From NCBI GenBank assembly GCA_963782885.1, contig CAWALL010000013.1, positions 186,001 through 250,000 of the forward strand: a DNA stretch of 64,000 nt, read 5' to 3'. The notes beneath the pieces were generated by a model. It was not told the DNA's origin. It saw nothing but the letters and a program-made list of their open reading frames with translations, and searched no databases. Source of the stretch: DATAOG01 sp963782885 (GTDB lineage Bacteria; Pseudomonadota; Alphaproteobacteria; Geminicoccales; Geminicoccaceae). Positions 16,307-24,078 of the stretch are shown piece after piece (within the stretch, counting starts at the first letter, position 1; each line of letters begins with the position of its first letter). Both the position numbers and the translations under genes were made by a program.

Positions 16307-17159
16307 GGAGCTTCGTTAGATACTCATCCGGTTCGAGCCCGGCGGTGAACTCAGGGTCAAGAATTGTCTCGATGTCGAGCGGCGGGGCCCCTGTTTCCCG
16401 AACGTCTTCCGCTTCGATGCGGCGGAGACTTCCGGCGGCGGCGTAGAAAACCCGTCCAGTCACGGCTACCGCTTTGCCCTGCCAAACTTCGGCGATCGTC
16501 CGCTCGCCGCCGAGTTGGCCAACTAGCGCAGGCGGCACGATGCACCAGACGAAGCCGTATAACTCGGTCCTGAGTTGAAGAGCCGGCTGCTTCCGGTAGC
16601 GGCCAACCGCGACGAGTTGCCCGGCTACCTCGCCGTAAGCCTCCCGCTCAGGGGTTACAAGCTCCGCAAGTGGTGCCATGCCTTCCAGGGCGGAAATGCC
16701 CCTGGTGGCACGCTCACGATCGATTACGACCGGCTCGACCCCCCTGAACATCTGGAGCTCGGTACGGGCGATCCCGTTCTGGCTGCGAACCAGCAACCTG
16801 CGGACGATCGGCTCCGCCTCGGCATCCATCCAACGTGGCGGCTCGCCGCGCTCTAACAGTTCCCGGTAGCCGACGGCCACCTCCTCCTTCACGGCGGCGA
16901 CGTGCTCCGAAACATCAATGGCGGGGTCGATTGGATCGGCTAGCGCCACGACGGTAAAAGGCGACTTGGCAGAAGCGCGCTCCAAGCGCCATTCAAACGC
17001 CTCGTGAGGGCGCCCCCGACGCCGCTCGACGACCTCGTGCAGGCGCAGCAGGTCTACTACCTGCTGCATGGCATCTGTTACCCTCAGCAGGTCGTTGTCG
17101 GACGGCTCGGGCCGGATCGTGATTACGAGGCGGTCCCGCTGGTCTCGCTTCCTTCGCAC
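16287..17159 (-). CDS. Uncharacterised protein paired with a PIN nuclease
   Basis: This protein of about 290 residues from GTG 17159 has no recognised domain: it starts KRDQRDRLVITIRPEPSDND, has an acidic middle and ends EPDEYLTKLHEGELG. The same frame stays open upstream to about 17260 without an ATG, reading WYRGQAVDFRWLTGRGDV, while the next frame has an ATG near 17300 and reads MHVNSSNLRCDDRVALGVRDPE. A frameshift around 17205-17215 may therefore separate the true N-terminus from the body. The 20-bp overlap with the PIN gene indicates co-translation. It may be an antitoxin or targeting partner; that is unproven. Confidence 0.65.
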   Translation of the reverse strand: MRRKRDQRDRLVITIRPEPSDNDLLRVTDAMQQVVDLLRLHEVVERRRGRPHEAFEWRLERASAKSPFTVVALADPIDPAIDVSEHVAAVKEEVAVGYRELLERGEPPRWMDAEAEPIVRRLLVRSQNGIARTELQMFRGVEPVVIDRERATRGISALEGMAPLAELVTPEREAYGEVAGQLVAVGRYRKQPALQLRTELYGFVWCIVPPALVGQLGGERTIAEVWQGKAVAVTGRVFYAAAGSLRRIEAEDVRETGAPPLDIETILDPEFTAGLEPDEYLTKLHEGELG

Positions 17160-17359
17160 GTCCCCACGTCCGGTGAGCCACCGAAAGTCAACGGCTTGCC
17201 CACGATACCAGCAAGCGGACGCTCTGTCCTCTCCGGATCCCTCACCCCGAGCGCCACGCGGTCGTCGCAGCGCAAGTTACTCGAATTCACGTGCATAGCG
17301 ATGTAGATGCTTCCTGGCGGACTGCCAACAGACGCCCTTTCCTGATGGGTCACGACCGG

Positions 17360-17790
17360 AGGCTAGCAAGCGATCTTTGTCGGCGCGGGTACGTCAACTG
17401 CGTAGTCGCTTGCAAGCTACCGGGCGTCGCTGGGCTCGCCCGCCGTCGCCTCGGCGCATCTGCCTAAAATCAGGGCTCGGTCTGACCGCTCTGCTCAAAC
17501 CATGAGCATCAGACGGAGGCGGCGGCGCGCCGGCCCGGATCTCACGTCGCTGGCACGAAAATTGAAGGGCGGAGGTGGACTCGACGGCGGCGAGCCTGGA
17601 GACCGTGACTTGGCCAGGAATTCAAGCAAGCGAGAGGGCGAGGATGAGACTCGGCATGGCAATCGCCAATCCTGCCAGATCGGCCCGAGGCCACCCGGCA
17701 TCGAAGCAAATCCTGCAATTCGAAGCGATCAGCAGCAGGCGCAGCGCACCAGCGCGCCCGCCGCGATGGCGATTTAGGGCAGAGGCGGTG
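17360..17790. other. Non-coding stretch upstream of amtB
   Basis: No conserved reading frame is seen in this 430-bp interval. It is GC-rich and probably contains the amtB promoter. A TGGCAC hexamer at 17551 resembles a sigma-54 -24 box, but the matching -12 element is poor. Confidence 0.4.
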
Positions 17791-19128
17791 ATGTTCGTAG
17801 GATCGATGGCCGGGCGCCGCCGGTGGTCGCGCCGCCGGGCGTGTGAGTTGGGTTTGAGCCTGGTCGCCGGCCTGGCGACCCTGCTCGTGTCGAGCTCCGG
17901 CGCGTTCGCGCAGGACCAGCCGACACTGAATTCCGGCGACACCGCCTGGATGCTGTCGTCGACGGCGCTGGTGCTGATGATGACCATTCCCGGCGTCGCG
18001 ATGTTCTACGGCGGTATGGTCCGCCAGAAGAACGTGCTGACCATGGGCATGCAGGCGTTCGCGACCTGCTGCCTGACCACCGTGCTCTGGACGGTGATCG
18101 GCTACAGCCTCGCGTTCGCCGGCGAGGGACCGTATCTCGGCGATCTGTCGCGGCTGCTGCTCCGCGGCATGGGCAAGGACGCGCTCAGCGGCACGATCCC
18201 GGAGAGCGTGTTCATGACCTTCCAGATGACCTTCGCGATCATCACGCCCGCGCTGATCACCGGCGCGTTCGCCGACCGGATGAAGTTCTCCGCCCTGCTC
18301 TGGTTCATGGGCCTTTGGGGGATCTTGGTCTACGCGCCGATCGCGCACTGGGTCTGGGGCTCGGGCGGCTGGGTCGGCGGCCTCGGCGCCCTCGACTTCG
18401 CCGGCGGCACGGTGGTCCACATCAATTCCGGCGTCGCCGGCCTGGTCGCGGCGCTGGTGCTCGGCAAGCGGATCGGCTACGGCCACGAGAACATGGCGCC
18501 GCACAACCTGACGCTGACCACGATCGGCGCCTCATTGCTCTGGGTCGGCTGGTTCGGCTTCAACGCCGGCTCCGCGGTCGCCGCCGACGGCCGGGCCGGG
18601 ATGGCGATGGCGGTGACCCAGATCGCGACCGCGGCCGCGGCCTTGGCCTGGATGTTCGCCGAATGGCCGAGCCACGGTAAGCCCAGCGTGCTCGGCATCC
18701 TGTCCGGCGCGGTCGCGGGCCTGGTCGCGATCACCCCCGCCTCGGGGTTCGTCGGCCCGATCGGGGCGCTGATCATCGGCATCGCGGCCGGCGTCATCTG
18801 CTTTTGGGCCTCGACCACGCTGAAGCGCTCGCTCGGCTACGACGACGCGCTCGATGCGTTCGGCATCCACGGGGTCGGCGGCATCGTCGGCGCGATCCTG
18901 ACCGGCGTGTTCGCGGTCGAGGCGATCGGCGGCACGCCCGGAGCGCTCGAGGGCAATCCCGGCCAGATCCTGACCCAGATCTACGCCGTGCTCGCGACCA
19001 TCGTCTGGAGCGGCGTGATCTCGTTCGTGCTGCTCAAGGCGATCGACGGCACGATCGGGCTCCGGGTCAGCCCCGAGGTCGAGCGCGACAGCCTGGACCT
19101 CCAGCTGCACGGCGAGACGGTGCAGTAG
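17791..19128 (+). CDS. amtB: Ammonium transporter, Amt family
   Basis: This protein of 445 residues has a signal sequence ending near SSGAFAQ and then eleven membrane helices of the Amt family. Recognisable segments are GDTAWMLSSTALVLMMTIPGVAMFYGGMVRQKN, FQMTFAIITPALITGAFADR, PIAHWVWGSGGW, FAGGTVVHINSGVAGLVAALVLGKR and DDALDAFGIHGVGGIVGAILTG, which include the twin pore histidines and the gate residues. It conducts ammonia/ammonium across the inner membrane and is normally controlled by a GlnK/PII protein, which is not encoded next to it here. ATG 17791 starts the signal peptide. Confidence 0.95.
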   Translation: MFVGSMAGRRRWSRRRACELGLSLVAGLATLLVSSSGAFAQDQPTLNSGDTAWMLSSTALVLMMTIPGVAMFYGGMVRQKNVLTMGMQAFATCCLTTVLWTVIGYSLAFAGEGPYLGDLSRLLLRGMGKDALSGTIPESVFMTFQMTFAIITPALITGAFADRMKFSALLWFMGLWGILVYAPIAHWVWGSGGWVGGLGALDFAGGTVVHINSGVAGLVAALVLGKRIGYGHENMAPHNLTLTTIGASLLWVGWFGFNAGSAVAADGRAGMAMAVTQIATAAAALAWMFAEWPSHGKPSVLGILSGAVAGLVAITPASGFVGPIGALIIGIAAGVICFWASTTLKRSLGYDDALDAFGIHGVGGIVGAILTGVFAVEAIGGTPGALEGNPGQILTQIYAVLATIVWSGVISFVLLKAIDGTIGLRVSPEVERDSLDLQLHGETVQ

Positions 19129-19151
19129 CCTGCGGCCAGGTCACGGCGCCG

Positions 19152-19179
19152 GCGGCCCGGAACTCGCCTTCCGGGCCGC
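19152..19179. terminator. Hairpin between convergent amtB and the AraC-MGMT gene
   Basis: An 11-bp perfect stem (GCGGCCCGGAA with its reverse complement) surrounds a 6-base loop. It sits between two convergent stops. There is no run of T, so it may act with Rho or as a two-way barrier rather than as a classical terminator. Confidence 0.5.
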
Positions 19180-19268
19180 GCGCGCGTCCAGCGGCAGCGC
19201 GCTCTCGAGGGCGGGTCGGTGCCGCGTGGCAGCGCACTGCCGACCCGACCCCCTGCGCCGATTGGCCC

Positions 19269-20189
19269 TCAGGCGCTCGCCGCCTCGGCGTGCGCCGCCT
19301 CCCAGGCGAGCAGCGCCCGGCGTCGGGCCTGGCCCCAGCGGTAGTCGCCGAGCGCGCCGGTCGCCCGGATCACCCGATGGCAGGGCACGAGGTAGCCGAG
19401 CGGATTGTGGGCCAGCGCGTTGCCGACCGCGCGCACCGCCCGCGGCTGGCCGATCGCATGCGCGATGTCCAGGTACGAGACCACCCGGCCGGACGGCACC
19501 CGGAGCAGCGCCGACCAGACCTTGACCTGGAAGTTGGTGCCGCGCAGCAGGAGCCGGGCGGCGCCATCGCCGGTCCCCTCGAACAGGCGCTCGACCACCG
19601 CCCTGGTCGCCGGCCGGTCCTCGACCAGGCGGCTCAGCGGCCAGGCCGCGCGCGCGTCGTCGATCGCCGCCTCGTGATCGCGGTCGACGAAGCTCAGCCC
19701 CGCGATCCCGCGCTCGGTCATCAGCAGCAACGCGTCGCCGAACGGCGTCGGATGGATGCCGTAGCGGATGATCAGCCCGGCACCCTGCTGCTTGTACTCG
19801 CCGGGCGTCATCGCCTCGTAGCTGACGAACAGGTCGTGCAGCCGCGACGGCCCCGACAGCCCGACCTCGTAGGTCGCATCGAGCACGCTCTCGCCTGCCT
19901 GCAGCGCCGCCTTGGCGTGACCGACCGTGAGCAGCCCCAGAAAGCGCTTCGGGCTGATCCCGGCCCAGCGGGTGAACAGGCGCTGGGCATGGAACGGGCT
20001 GAGCCCGATTTCGCTCGCCACCTCCTCGAGGCTCGGCTGGTCGACGACATGGGCGTCGAGATAGCGGATCGCGCGCTCGATGCGCCGGTAATCCTGCGCC
20101 GTCTCGACCCCGCCCGCGGCCCCGCCGACCGCCAGATCCGCCCCGCTCACCGCCGCCCCGCTCACCGCCACCCCGCTCACCGCCACCAT
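19269..20189 (-). CDS. AraC-type regulator fused to methylated-DNA-protein cysteine methyltransferase (Ada-like)
   Basis: This protein of 306 residues has an AraC helix-turn-helix domain (about residues 30-120; SLEEVASEIGLSPFHAQRLFTRWAGISPKRFL) followed by an O6-alkylguanine transferase domain with the active site LVPCHRVIRATG. The N-terminal zinc domain of E. coli Ada is absent. It repairs alkylated guanine in a suicide reaction and may also regulate transcription. The first 20 residues are a low-complexity run of GVAVS-type units encoded by 15-bp repeats. Its start overlaps the 3' end of the upstream DUF1127 gene by 13 bp. Confidence 0.92.
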   Translation of the reverse strand: MVAVSGVAVSGAAVSGADLAVGGAAGGVETAQDYRRIERAIRYLDAHVVDQPSLEEVASEIGLSPFHAQRLFTRWAGISPKRFLGLLTVGHAKAALQAGESVLDATYEVGLSGPSRLHDLFVSYEAMTPGEYKQQGAGLIIRYGIHPTPFGDALLLMTERGIAGLSFVDRDHEAAIDDARAAWPLSRLVEDRPATRAVVERLFEGTGDGAARLLLRGTNFQVKVWSALLRVPSGRVVSYLDIAHAIGQPRAVRAVGNALAHNPLGYLVPCHRVIRATGALGDYRWGQARRRALLAWEAAHAEAASA

Positions 20190-20434
20190 GACTCGCTCCC
20201 TTCCTCCCAAAATGGCCGGTCGGCCTCGCGCACGGCATCCGCGCGGGTCAGGCCGATGTCCTTCAGCATGTGGTCATCCAGACGCAGGAGCGCGCGGCGC
20301 TGAGCCGCCAGCTCCTGCCAGCGCAGCAGGGTCGTGATCGCCCGGTCCGCCTGGCGTGCCAGTTGCCGGACCAGGCTGCCCCGCCGCCGAAGCTGCGGCC
20401 GTCCCGAGACCACGAGACGCAGGTCGGTCGGCAT
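20177..20434 (-). CDS. DUF1127 domain protein
   Basis: This protein of 85 residues has the DUF1127 core in its C-terminal half: RRALLRLDDHMLKDIGLTRADAVREADRPFW. DUF1127 proteins are small, arginine-rich and alphaproteobacterial, and some affect RNA metabolism and nutrient responses. A strong GAGGAGG ribosome site is placed properly before ATG 20434. The gene overlaps the start of the AraC-MGMT gene, so both are probably co-expressed. Confidence 0.9.
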   Translation of the reverse strand: MPTDLRLVVSGRPQLRRRGSLVRQLARQADRAITTLLRWQELAAQRRALLRLDDHMLKDIGLTRADAVREADRPFWEEGSESWWR

Positions 20435-20529
20435 CGAAGACCTCCTCTTGACTTGCACCCGAAAGCTAGGCGCAGGCAAGCGGCCAACCCACCCGATTCT
20501 TGCGCACGACGATTCCCGCCTTCTGCCGT

Positions 20530-20549
20530 TTCTCGACTACAGTCGAGAA
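20530..20549. promoter_or_regulatory. 20-bp inverted repeat upstream of a lipoprotein gene
   Basis: The arm TTCTCGACT is followed by two bases and its exact reverse complement AGTCGAGAA. It lies 18 bp before the lipoprotein ATG and between two divergent genes, so it fits an operator rather than a terminator; no T run follows. Confidence 0.5.
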
Positions 20550-20567
20550 GGGGGAAAGGAGCGCCGG

Positions 20568-21287
20568 ATGCCGAGAATCGTTGCCGCGGCCCTGCTTGCG
20601 CTCATGCTCGCCGGCTGCGCCACCCCGCCGGCCAGTCTGCCAGAGCCGGCTGCGCCCGAGCCGGACCTGTCCGACCGCGAGGTCCGGGCGCGGATCGACT
20701 TCATCGAGGAGCGCCTCGAGGCCCGCCGGCTCCACGCCCAGATCTGGTACTGGGGCTGGCTGACGATCTTCACGGGCTCGACCATCGGTAACAGCTACGC
20801 CGCCGCGACTACGGATCATGGCCCGCAACGGGCGAACGGCATCTCGCAGGCCGTGCTGGCCGCGAGCGGCATCGGCGATGCCTTGTTCCGGCCGTTCAAC
20901 GCCCGCTTCGACGCCGACCCGATCCGCGCCCTGCCCGATGCCACGCCCGAGCAGCGGCGGCAGAAGCTCGCGCGCGCCGAGGCGCTCCTGCGGGGCAACG
21001 CCGAGCGCGCGAGCGAACGGACCTCCTGGCAGTACCATCTGACCAACGCCGCGCCCAACTGGGTCGCCGGCCTGATCGTCTGGGCCGCCGGCGACGCCGA
21101 GCAGGGCGCGATGGCGGCGCTCACCGGCACGCTCGGCAGCGAGGCCCACATCTGGACCGAGCCGGGCGGCCCGGTGCAGGATCTCGCGGACTACGAGCGC
21201 TTCCGCGCCGGCCATCCGGCCGAGGCCGCCGCCGGCTGGTCGATCGTCCCGGCGCTCGGCGGCGTCACGGTCCGCTATCGATTCTGA
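20568..21287 (+). CDS. Putative lipoprotein of unknown function
   Basis: This protein of 239 residues has a lipoprotein signal (VAAALLALMLAGCATPP; the lipobox LAGC places the lipidated Cys near residue 17). A charged helix follows (DREVRARIDFIEERLEARRLHAQIW) and then a likely membrane-associating region (YWGWLTIFTGSTIG). No known family is recognised. A GGAAAGGAG ribosome site supports ATG 20568. It is probably attached to the envelope. The palindrome upstream suggests specific control. Confidence 0.75.
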   Translation: MPRIVAAALLALMLAGCATPPASLPEPAAPEPDLSDREVRARIDFIEERLEARRLHAQIWYWGWLTIFTGSTIGNSYAAATTDHGPQRANGISQAVLAASGIGDALFRPFNARFDADPIRALPDATPEQRRQKLARAEALLRGNAERASERTSWQYHLTNAAPNWVAGLIVWAAGDAEQGAMAALTGTLGSEAHIWTEPGGPVQDLADYERFRAGHPAEAAAGWSIVPALGGVTVRYRF

Positions 21288-21327
21288 GGACAGGCGGCGA
21301 CCGCCCCGCTTCATGGAGGACACAACC

Positions 21328-21897
21328 ATGACCCATGCCGACGATCTGCACCAGCTGCCCGAGGGCCTGCCGCGCCCCGAGGCCGACGGCGCCTGCGATC
21401 ACCTGGCCGGCCGCGTGTTGCCGGCGATCGCGCTGCCCTCGACCGCCGGCCAGCCCGTCGACCCCTCGACCCGGCCCGGCCGCCTCGTCCTCTACTGCTT
21501 CCCGCGCGCCGGCCAGCCGGACGCGCCGAGCCCCAAGGGCTGGGACCAGATCCCGGGCGCCCGCGGCTGCACGCCGCAGTCGCTCGCGTTCCGCGCCCAC
21601 CACCAGGAGATCTGCGGACTGGACGCGGCGCTGTTCGGCCTCAGCACCCAGACGCCCGCCGCCCAGGCCGAGATCGCGACCCGCCTTTCCCTGCCATTTC
21701 CGCTCCTGAGCGACGCCGACCTCACCTTCGCCCGCGCCCTCGATCTCCCGACCTTCGCGGCCGAAGGCCTGACCCTGATCAGCCGCCTCACCCTGATCGC
21801 GACCGACGGCACCATCGAGCACGTCTTCTACCCGGTCTTTCCGCCCGACCGGAACGCCGCCGACGTGGTCGCCTGGTTGGAGGCCCATCGCCACTGA
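21328..21897 (+). CDS. Peroxiredoxin (AhpC/TSA, PrxQ-like)
   Basis: This protein of 189 residues has a thioredoxin fold. The strand RLVLYCFPRAGQPD is followed by the peroxidatic motif in an unusual form (PGARGCTPQSLAFRAHH, Cys81), then FPLLSDADLTFARALDLPTF and SRLTLIATDGTIEHVFYPVFPPDRNA. It reduces hydroperoxides. Compared with typical PrxQ it has an insertion between the first strand and the catalytic Cys. ATG 21328 is preferred over 21313 because a GGAGG site sits just before it. Confidence 0.88.
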   Translation: MTHADDLHQLPEGLPRPEADGACDHLAGRVLPAIALPSTAGQPVDPSTRPGRLVLYCFPRAGQPDAPSPKGWDQIPGARGCTPQSLAFRAHHQEICGLDAALFGLSTQTPAAQAEIATRLSLPFPLLSDADLTFARALDLPTFAAEGLTLISRLTLIATDGTIEHVFYPVFPPDRNAADVVAWLEAHRH

Positions 21898-22058
21898 CCA
21901 CCGCCCGGGCTGGTCAGCGGCGGGTTCCAGGCCGGGAACCGGACCCTGCAGGTGCAGCGAACGGCCTCGCCGCGCCCGGGCCCCGGCGCTAGGATGTCGT
22001 TAAGCTGCTCGACCCATCCTTCGACGCGGGCTTCTCGAGTTCGCGAAGGACAGCGTCG

Positions 22059-22271
22059 ATGGACGAGGCAACGGTCGATCGCCTCTGCGGCCTGATCGCC
22101 CGACTGCGGCAACAGCACGCCGCGCTCGGCCTGACTCTCGACGAGATCGAGGCCTGCCTTGCCGGTGGGCCGCCGGACGCGCTGACGCCGGAGCGCCCCC
22201 GCGCGCCGGCCGAGCGCGCCCCGGAGCTCCCCCGCCGTTTTTGCCATGCACCCGAGCCGGACCCGGGCTGA
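22059..22271 (+). CDS. Small hypothetical protein
   Basis: A frame of 70 codons starts at ATG and reads MDEATVDRLCGLIARLRQQHAALGLTLDEIEACLAG before a proline/arginine-rich tail. The first half has heptad-like spacing that suits a short coiled coil. No family is recognised and the ribosome site is weak, so it may not be expressed. The rest of 21,898-22,503 shows no other convincing gene. Confidence 0.35.
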   Translation: MDEATVDRLCGLIARLRQQHAALGLTLDEIEACLAGGPPDALTPERPRAPAERAPELPRRFCHAPEPDPG

Positions 22272-22503
22272 GTTCGAGAGAAGACGGCAAAAGAAGGCGG
22301 CAAGCCGCTCGCGGGCGGCGCTGCCCGCCTGGTCGGCATCAGCCGCTCAGCAAGATGCACGCATCCTGGCTCGCCGCACCGTGTGAACGAGGCGGGTCGA
22401 CCAGGCCACGGTCAGCAAACCTGACCCCGAAGCCACGCTGGCAACGGGATCGAGTTCGCTCTTTTGGATTGAAGCGTTTATCTAATAGCGATATGAACAC
22501 CCG

Positions 22504-22764
22504 ATGCGTCTCGTGATCGAGAAGGCGGCAATGCGTCGGCTCAACAGTCTGCCCAGGTCGATCCGCGAGAGCGTGCGCCGTCGGCTCGATGAGATCGCAG
22601 CCGATCCCTCCGCCAGACATGCCAACGTCGAGCGCTCCAAAGGCGGCGGGCCGGACAGCTTCCAGCTCCGGCCTGGCCAGTGGCGGGCGATCTATCGGAT
22701 CGACCGGAAGGCGCAGGAGATGCAGGTTCAGATCATCGACACCCGAGGGAGCGTCTACCAATGA
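22504..22764 (+). CDS. RelE/ParE-superfamily toxin
   Basis: This protein of 86 residues has the RelE fold pattern: IEKAAMRRLNSLPRSIRESVRRRLDEIAADP, then the basic core FQLRPGQWRAIYRIDRKAQEMQVQIID. These toxins usually cleave mRNA at the ribosome or poison gyrase. The toxin gene precedes and overlaps its antitoxin (ATGA at 22761-22764), the HigBA-like order. Confidence 0.9.
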   Translation: MRLVIEKAAMRRLNSLPRSIRESVRRRLDEIAADPSARHANVERSKGGGPDSFQLRPGQWRAIYRIDRKAQEMQVQIIDTRGSVYQ

Positions 22765-23141
22765 CCATCGCCGAGCCGCTTGCGCTCACGGACGAGATCG
22801 TGGTGCTGCGCCGCGCCACCTACGACGCGTTGCTGGCGGCGGTCGAGGACGCGCGCGACGCCGGGGCGCTGGCCGGGCTGCGCGCCCGCGAAGCCGCCGG
22901 CGAGGCCGAGTACGTCCCGATCGAGCTCGCCGACCGGATCTTCGCAGGCGAGCACCCGGTCCGGGCCTGGCGGGAGCATCGCGGGCTCACGCTCGGCGCC
23001 CTGGCGAAGAGCGCCGGCATCGCGCCGAGCTACCTGTCGGAGATCGAGGCCGGCAAAAAGCCGGGCTCGACCCGGGCGCTCGCCGCGCTCGCCAAGTCCC
23101 TGCGCGTCGCGATTGAGGATCTTCTGGCGATCGAACGCTGA
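22761..23141 (+). CDS. XRE-family antitoxin of the RelE/ParE pair
   Basis: This protein of 126 residues has a C-terminal XRE helix-turn-helix (VRAWREHRGLTLGALAKSAGIAPSYLSEIEAGKKPGSTRALAALAKSL) and an N-terminal helical region that likely binds the toxin (LRRATYDALLAAVEDARDAGALAGLRAREAAGEAE). It follows the toxin with a 4-bp overlap. It should neutralise the toxin and repress the operon. Confidence 0.9.
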   Translation: MTIAEPLALTDEIVVLRRATYDALLAAVEDARDAGALAGLRAREAAGEAEYVPIELADRIFAGEHPVRAWREHRGLTLGALAKSAGIAPSYLSEIEAGKKPGSTRALAALAKSLRVAIEDLLAIER

Positions 23142-23173
23142 ACGCCACCCGCCCCAAGCCTTCGCCCGGCCGG

Positions 23174-23350
23174 ATGGCTCTGCACCGCCTCCGCCGCGGC
23201 GAGCAGGCGGTCACCCCCGAGATGGCGCTACGCCTCGGCAAGCTCTACGGCAACGGCCCGCAATTCTGGCTGTGGATGCAAATGGCGTGAGACCTCTGGC
23301 GCCTGAAGCGCGCACTCAGCGCCGAGCTCGCCCGCATCCGACCCTCCGCG
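23174..23350 (+). pseudogene. HigA antitoxin relic
   Basis: ATG 23174 opens LHRLRRGEQAVTPEMALRLGKLYGNGPQFWLWMQMA, which matches the C-terminal half of HigA. A TGA at 23288-23290 stands where the family has a tyrosine codon, and the frame continues DLWRLKRALSAELARIR. The N-terminal helix-turn-helix half is missing. It is a leftover of a second HigBA locus. Confidence 0.7.
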
Positions 23351-23379
23351 CCGCGTGATTCAGGCGGCCGGGACATAGG

Positions 23380-23408
23380 TTGACTTCTGTCAGCGGATAG
23401 CTTACATT
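23380..23408 (+). promoter_or_regulatory. Sigma-70-like promoter of higBA
   Basis: TTGACT at 23380-23385 and TACATT at 23403-23408 are separated by 17 bp, near the ideal. The higB ATG lies only 5 bp after the -10 box, so transcription would start at or next to the start codon, giving a leaderless mRNA. A TGAC-N4-GTCA dyad overlaps the -35 region and may be the HigA operator. Confidence 0.7.
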
Positions 23409-23413
23409 CCGAC

Positions 23414-23692
23414 ATGATCAGGAGCTTCAGGAGCAAGGCCCTTGCCGAGCTGTGGAGCACCGGCATCAGCAAGAGAATCGATCAGCGGATGCACCGGCGC
23501 ATCCTCGTTCGCCTCGACCGCCTCGATGCGGCGAGCGCTCCCGAGGAGATGCAGCTGCCCGGTTTCGACTTCCATGCGCTCAGGGGCATCAAGCCCACCC
23601 GCTGGGCGATCCACGTCAACGGCCCGTGGTGCCTGACCTTCGAGTTCGAGGATGGCGATGCCTGTCGGGTCGATTGGCAGCAATATCACTGA
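23414..23692 (+). CDS. higB: HigB family toxin (RelE superfamily)
   Basis: This protein of 92 residues has the HigB layout: MIRSFRSKALAELWSTG, RILVRLDRLDAASAPEEMQLPGFDFHALRGIKPTRWAIHVNGPW, then FEDGDACRVDWQQYH. HigB cuts mRNA on the ribosome. The usual basic position after NGPW is Cys here (WCLTFEF where the family usually has an Arg), which might weaken activity; this is a reading of the family pattern, not tested. It lies 12 bp upstream of higA. Confidence 0.93.
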   Translation: MIRSFRSKALAELWSTGISKRIDQRMHRRILVRLDRLDAASAPEEMQLPGFDFHALRGIKPTRWAIHVNGPWCLTFEFEDGDACRVDWQQYH

Positions 23693-23704
23693 GGAGCAAA
23701 AGGA

Positions 23705-24073
23705 ATGGAATACCGCGCCGTCCGCTCTCCCGACCGTTGCCCGGCCCACCCGGGTGAGCTCCTGCGCGAGGTCGTCATTCCGGCGACCGGCCGTTCCAAG
23801 TCGGAGATCGCTTCGCTGCTCGGCATCTCGCGGCAGCATCTCTACGACATCCTTCGGGAGCGAAAGCCAGTCTCGCCTCAGGTCGCGGTCCGGCTCGGCA
23901 AGCTGTTCGGCGATGGCGCCGGCGTCTGGATGCGCATGCAAGTGGCGCACGACACCTGGCACGCGGCACGGGAAGTCGACACCAGCCAGATCCCGACCCT
24001 CGTCGCGCCTAATCCAGGCGGCATCCTCGGGGAACTACCCGTCTGGACACGGCGTGGCGGGCACCTCCCCTAA
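23705..24073 (+). CDS. higA: HigA family antitoxin
   Basis: This protein of 122 residues has the HigA domain: PDRCPAHPGELLREVVIPATGRSKSEIASLLGISRQHLYDILRERKPVSPQVAVRLGKLFGDGAGVWMRMQVAHDTWHA. It binds HigB and represses the operon through its helix-turn-helix. It has a C-terminal tail of about 30 residues beyond the usual domain. The complete pair lies about 60 bp after the HigA relic. Confidence 0.93.
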   Translation: MEYRAVRSPDRCPAHPGELLREVVIPATGRSKSEIASLLGISRQHLYDILRERKPVSPQVAVRLGKLFGDGAGVWMRMQVAHDTWHAAREVDTSQIPTLVAPNPGGILGELPVWTRRGGHLP

Positions 24074-24078
24074 TAGGG

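Noticed and set aside
17551..17566. Sigma-54 promoter before amtB
   Set aside because: TGGCAC fits the -24 box, but the -12 region reads TTGAA instead of TTGC(A/T), so the essential GC is missing; it also lies far from the start codon.
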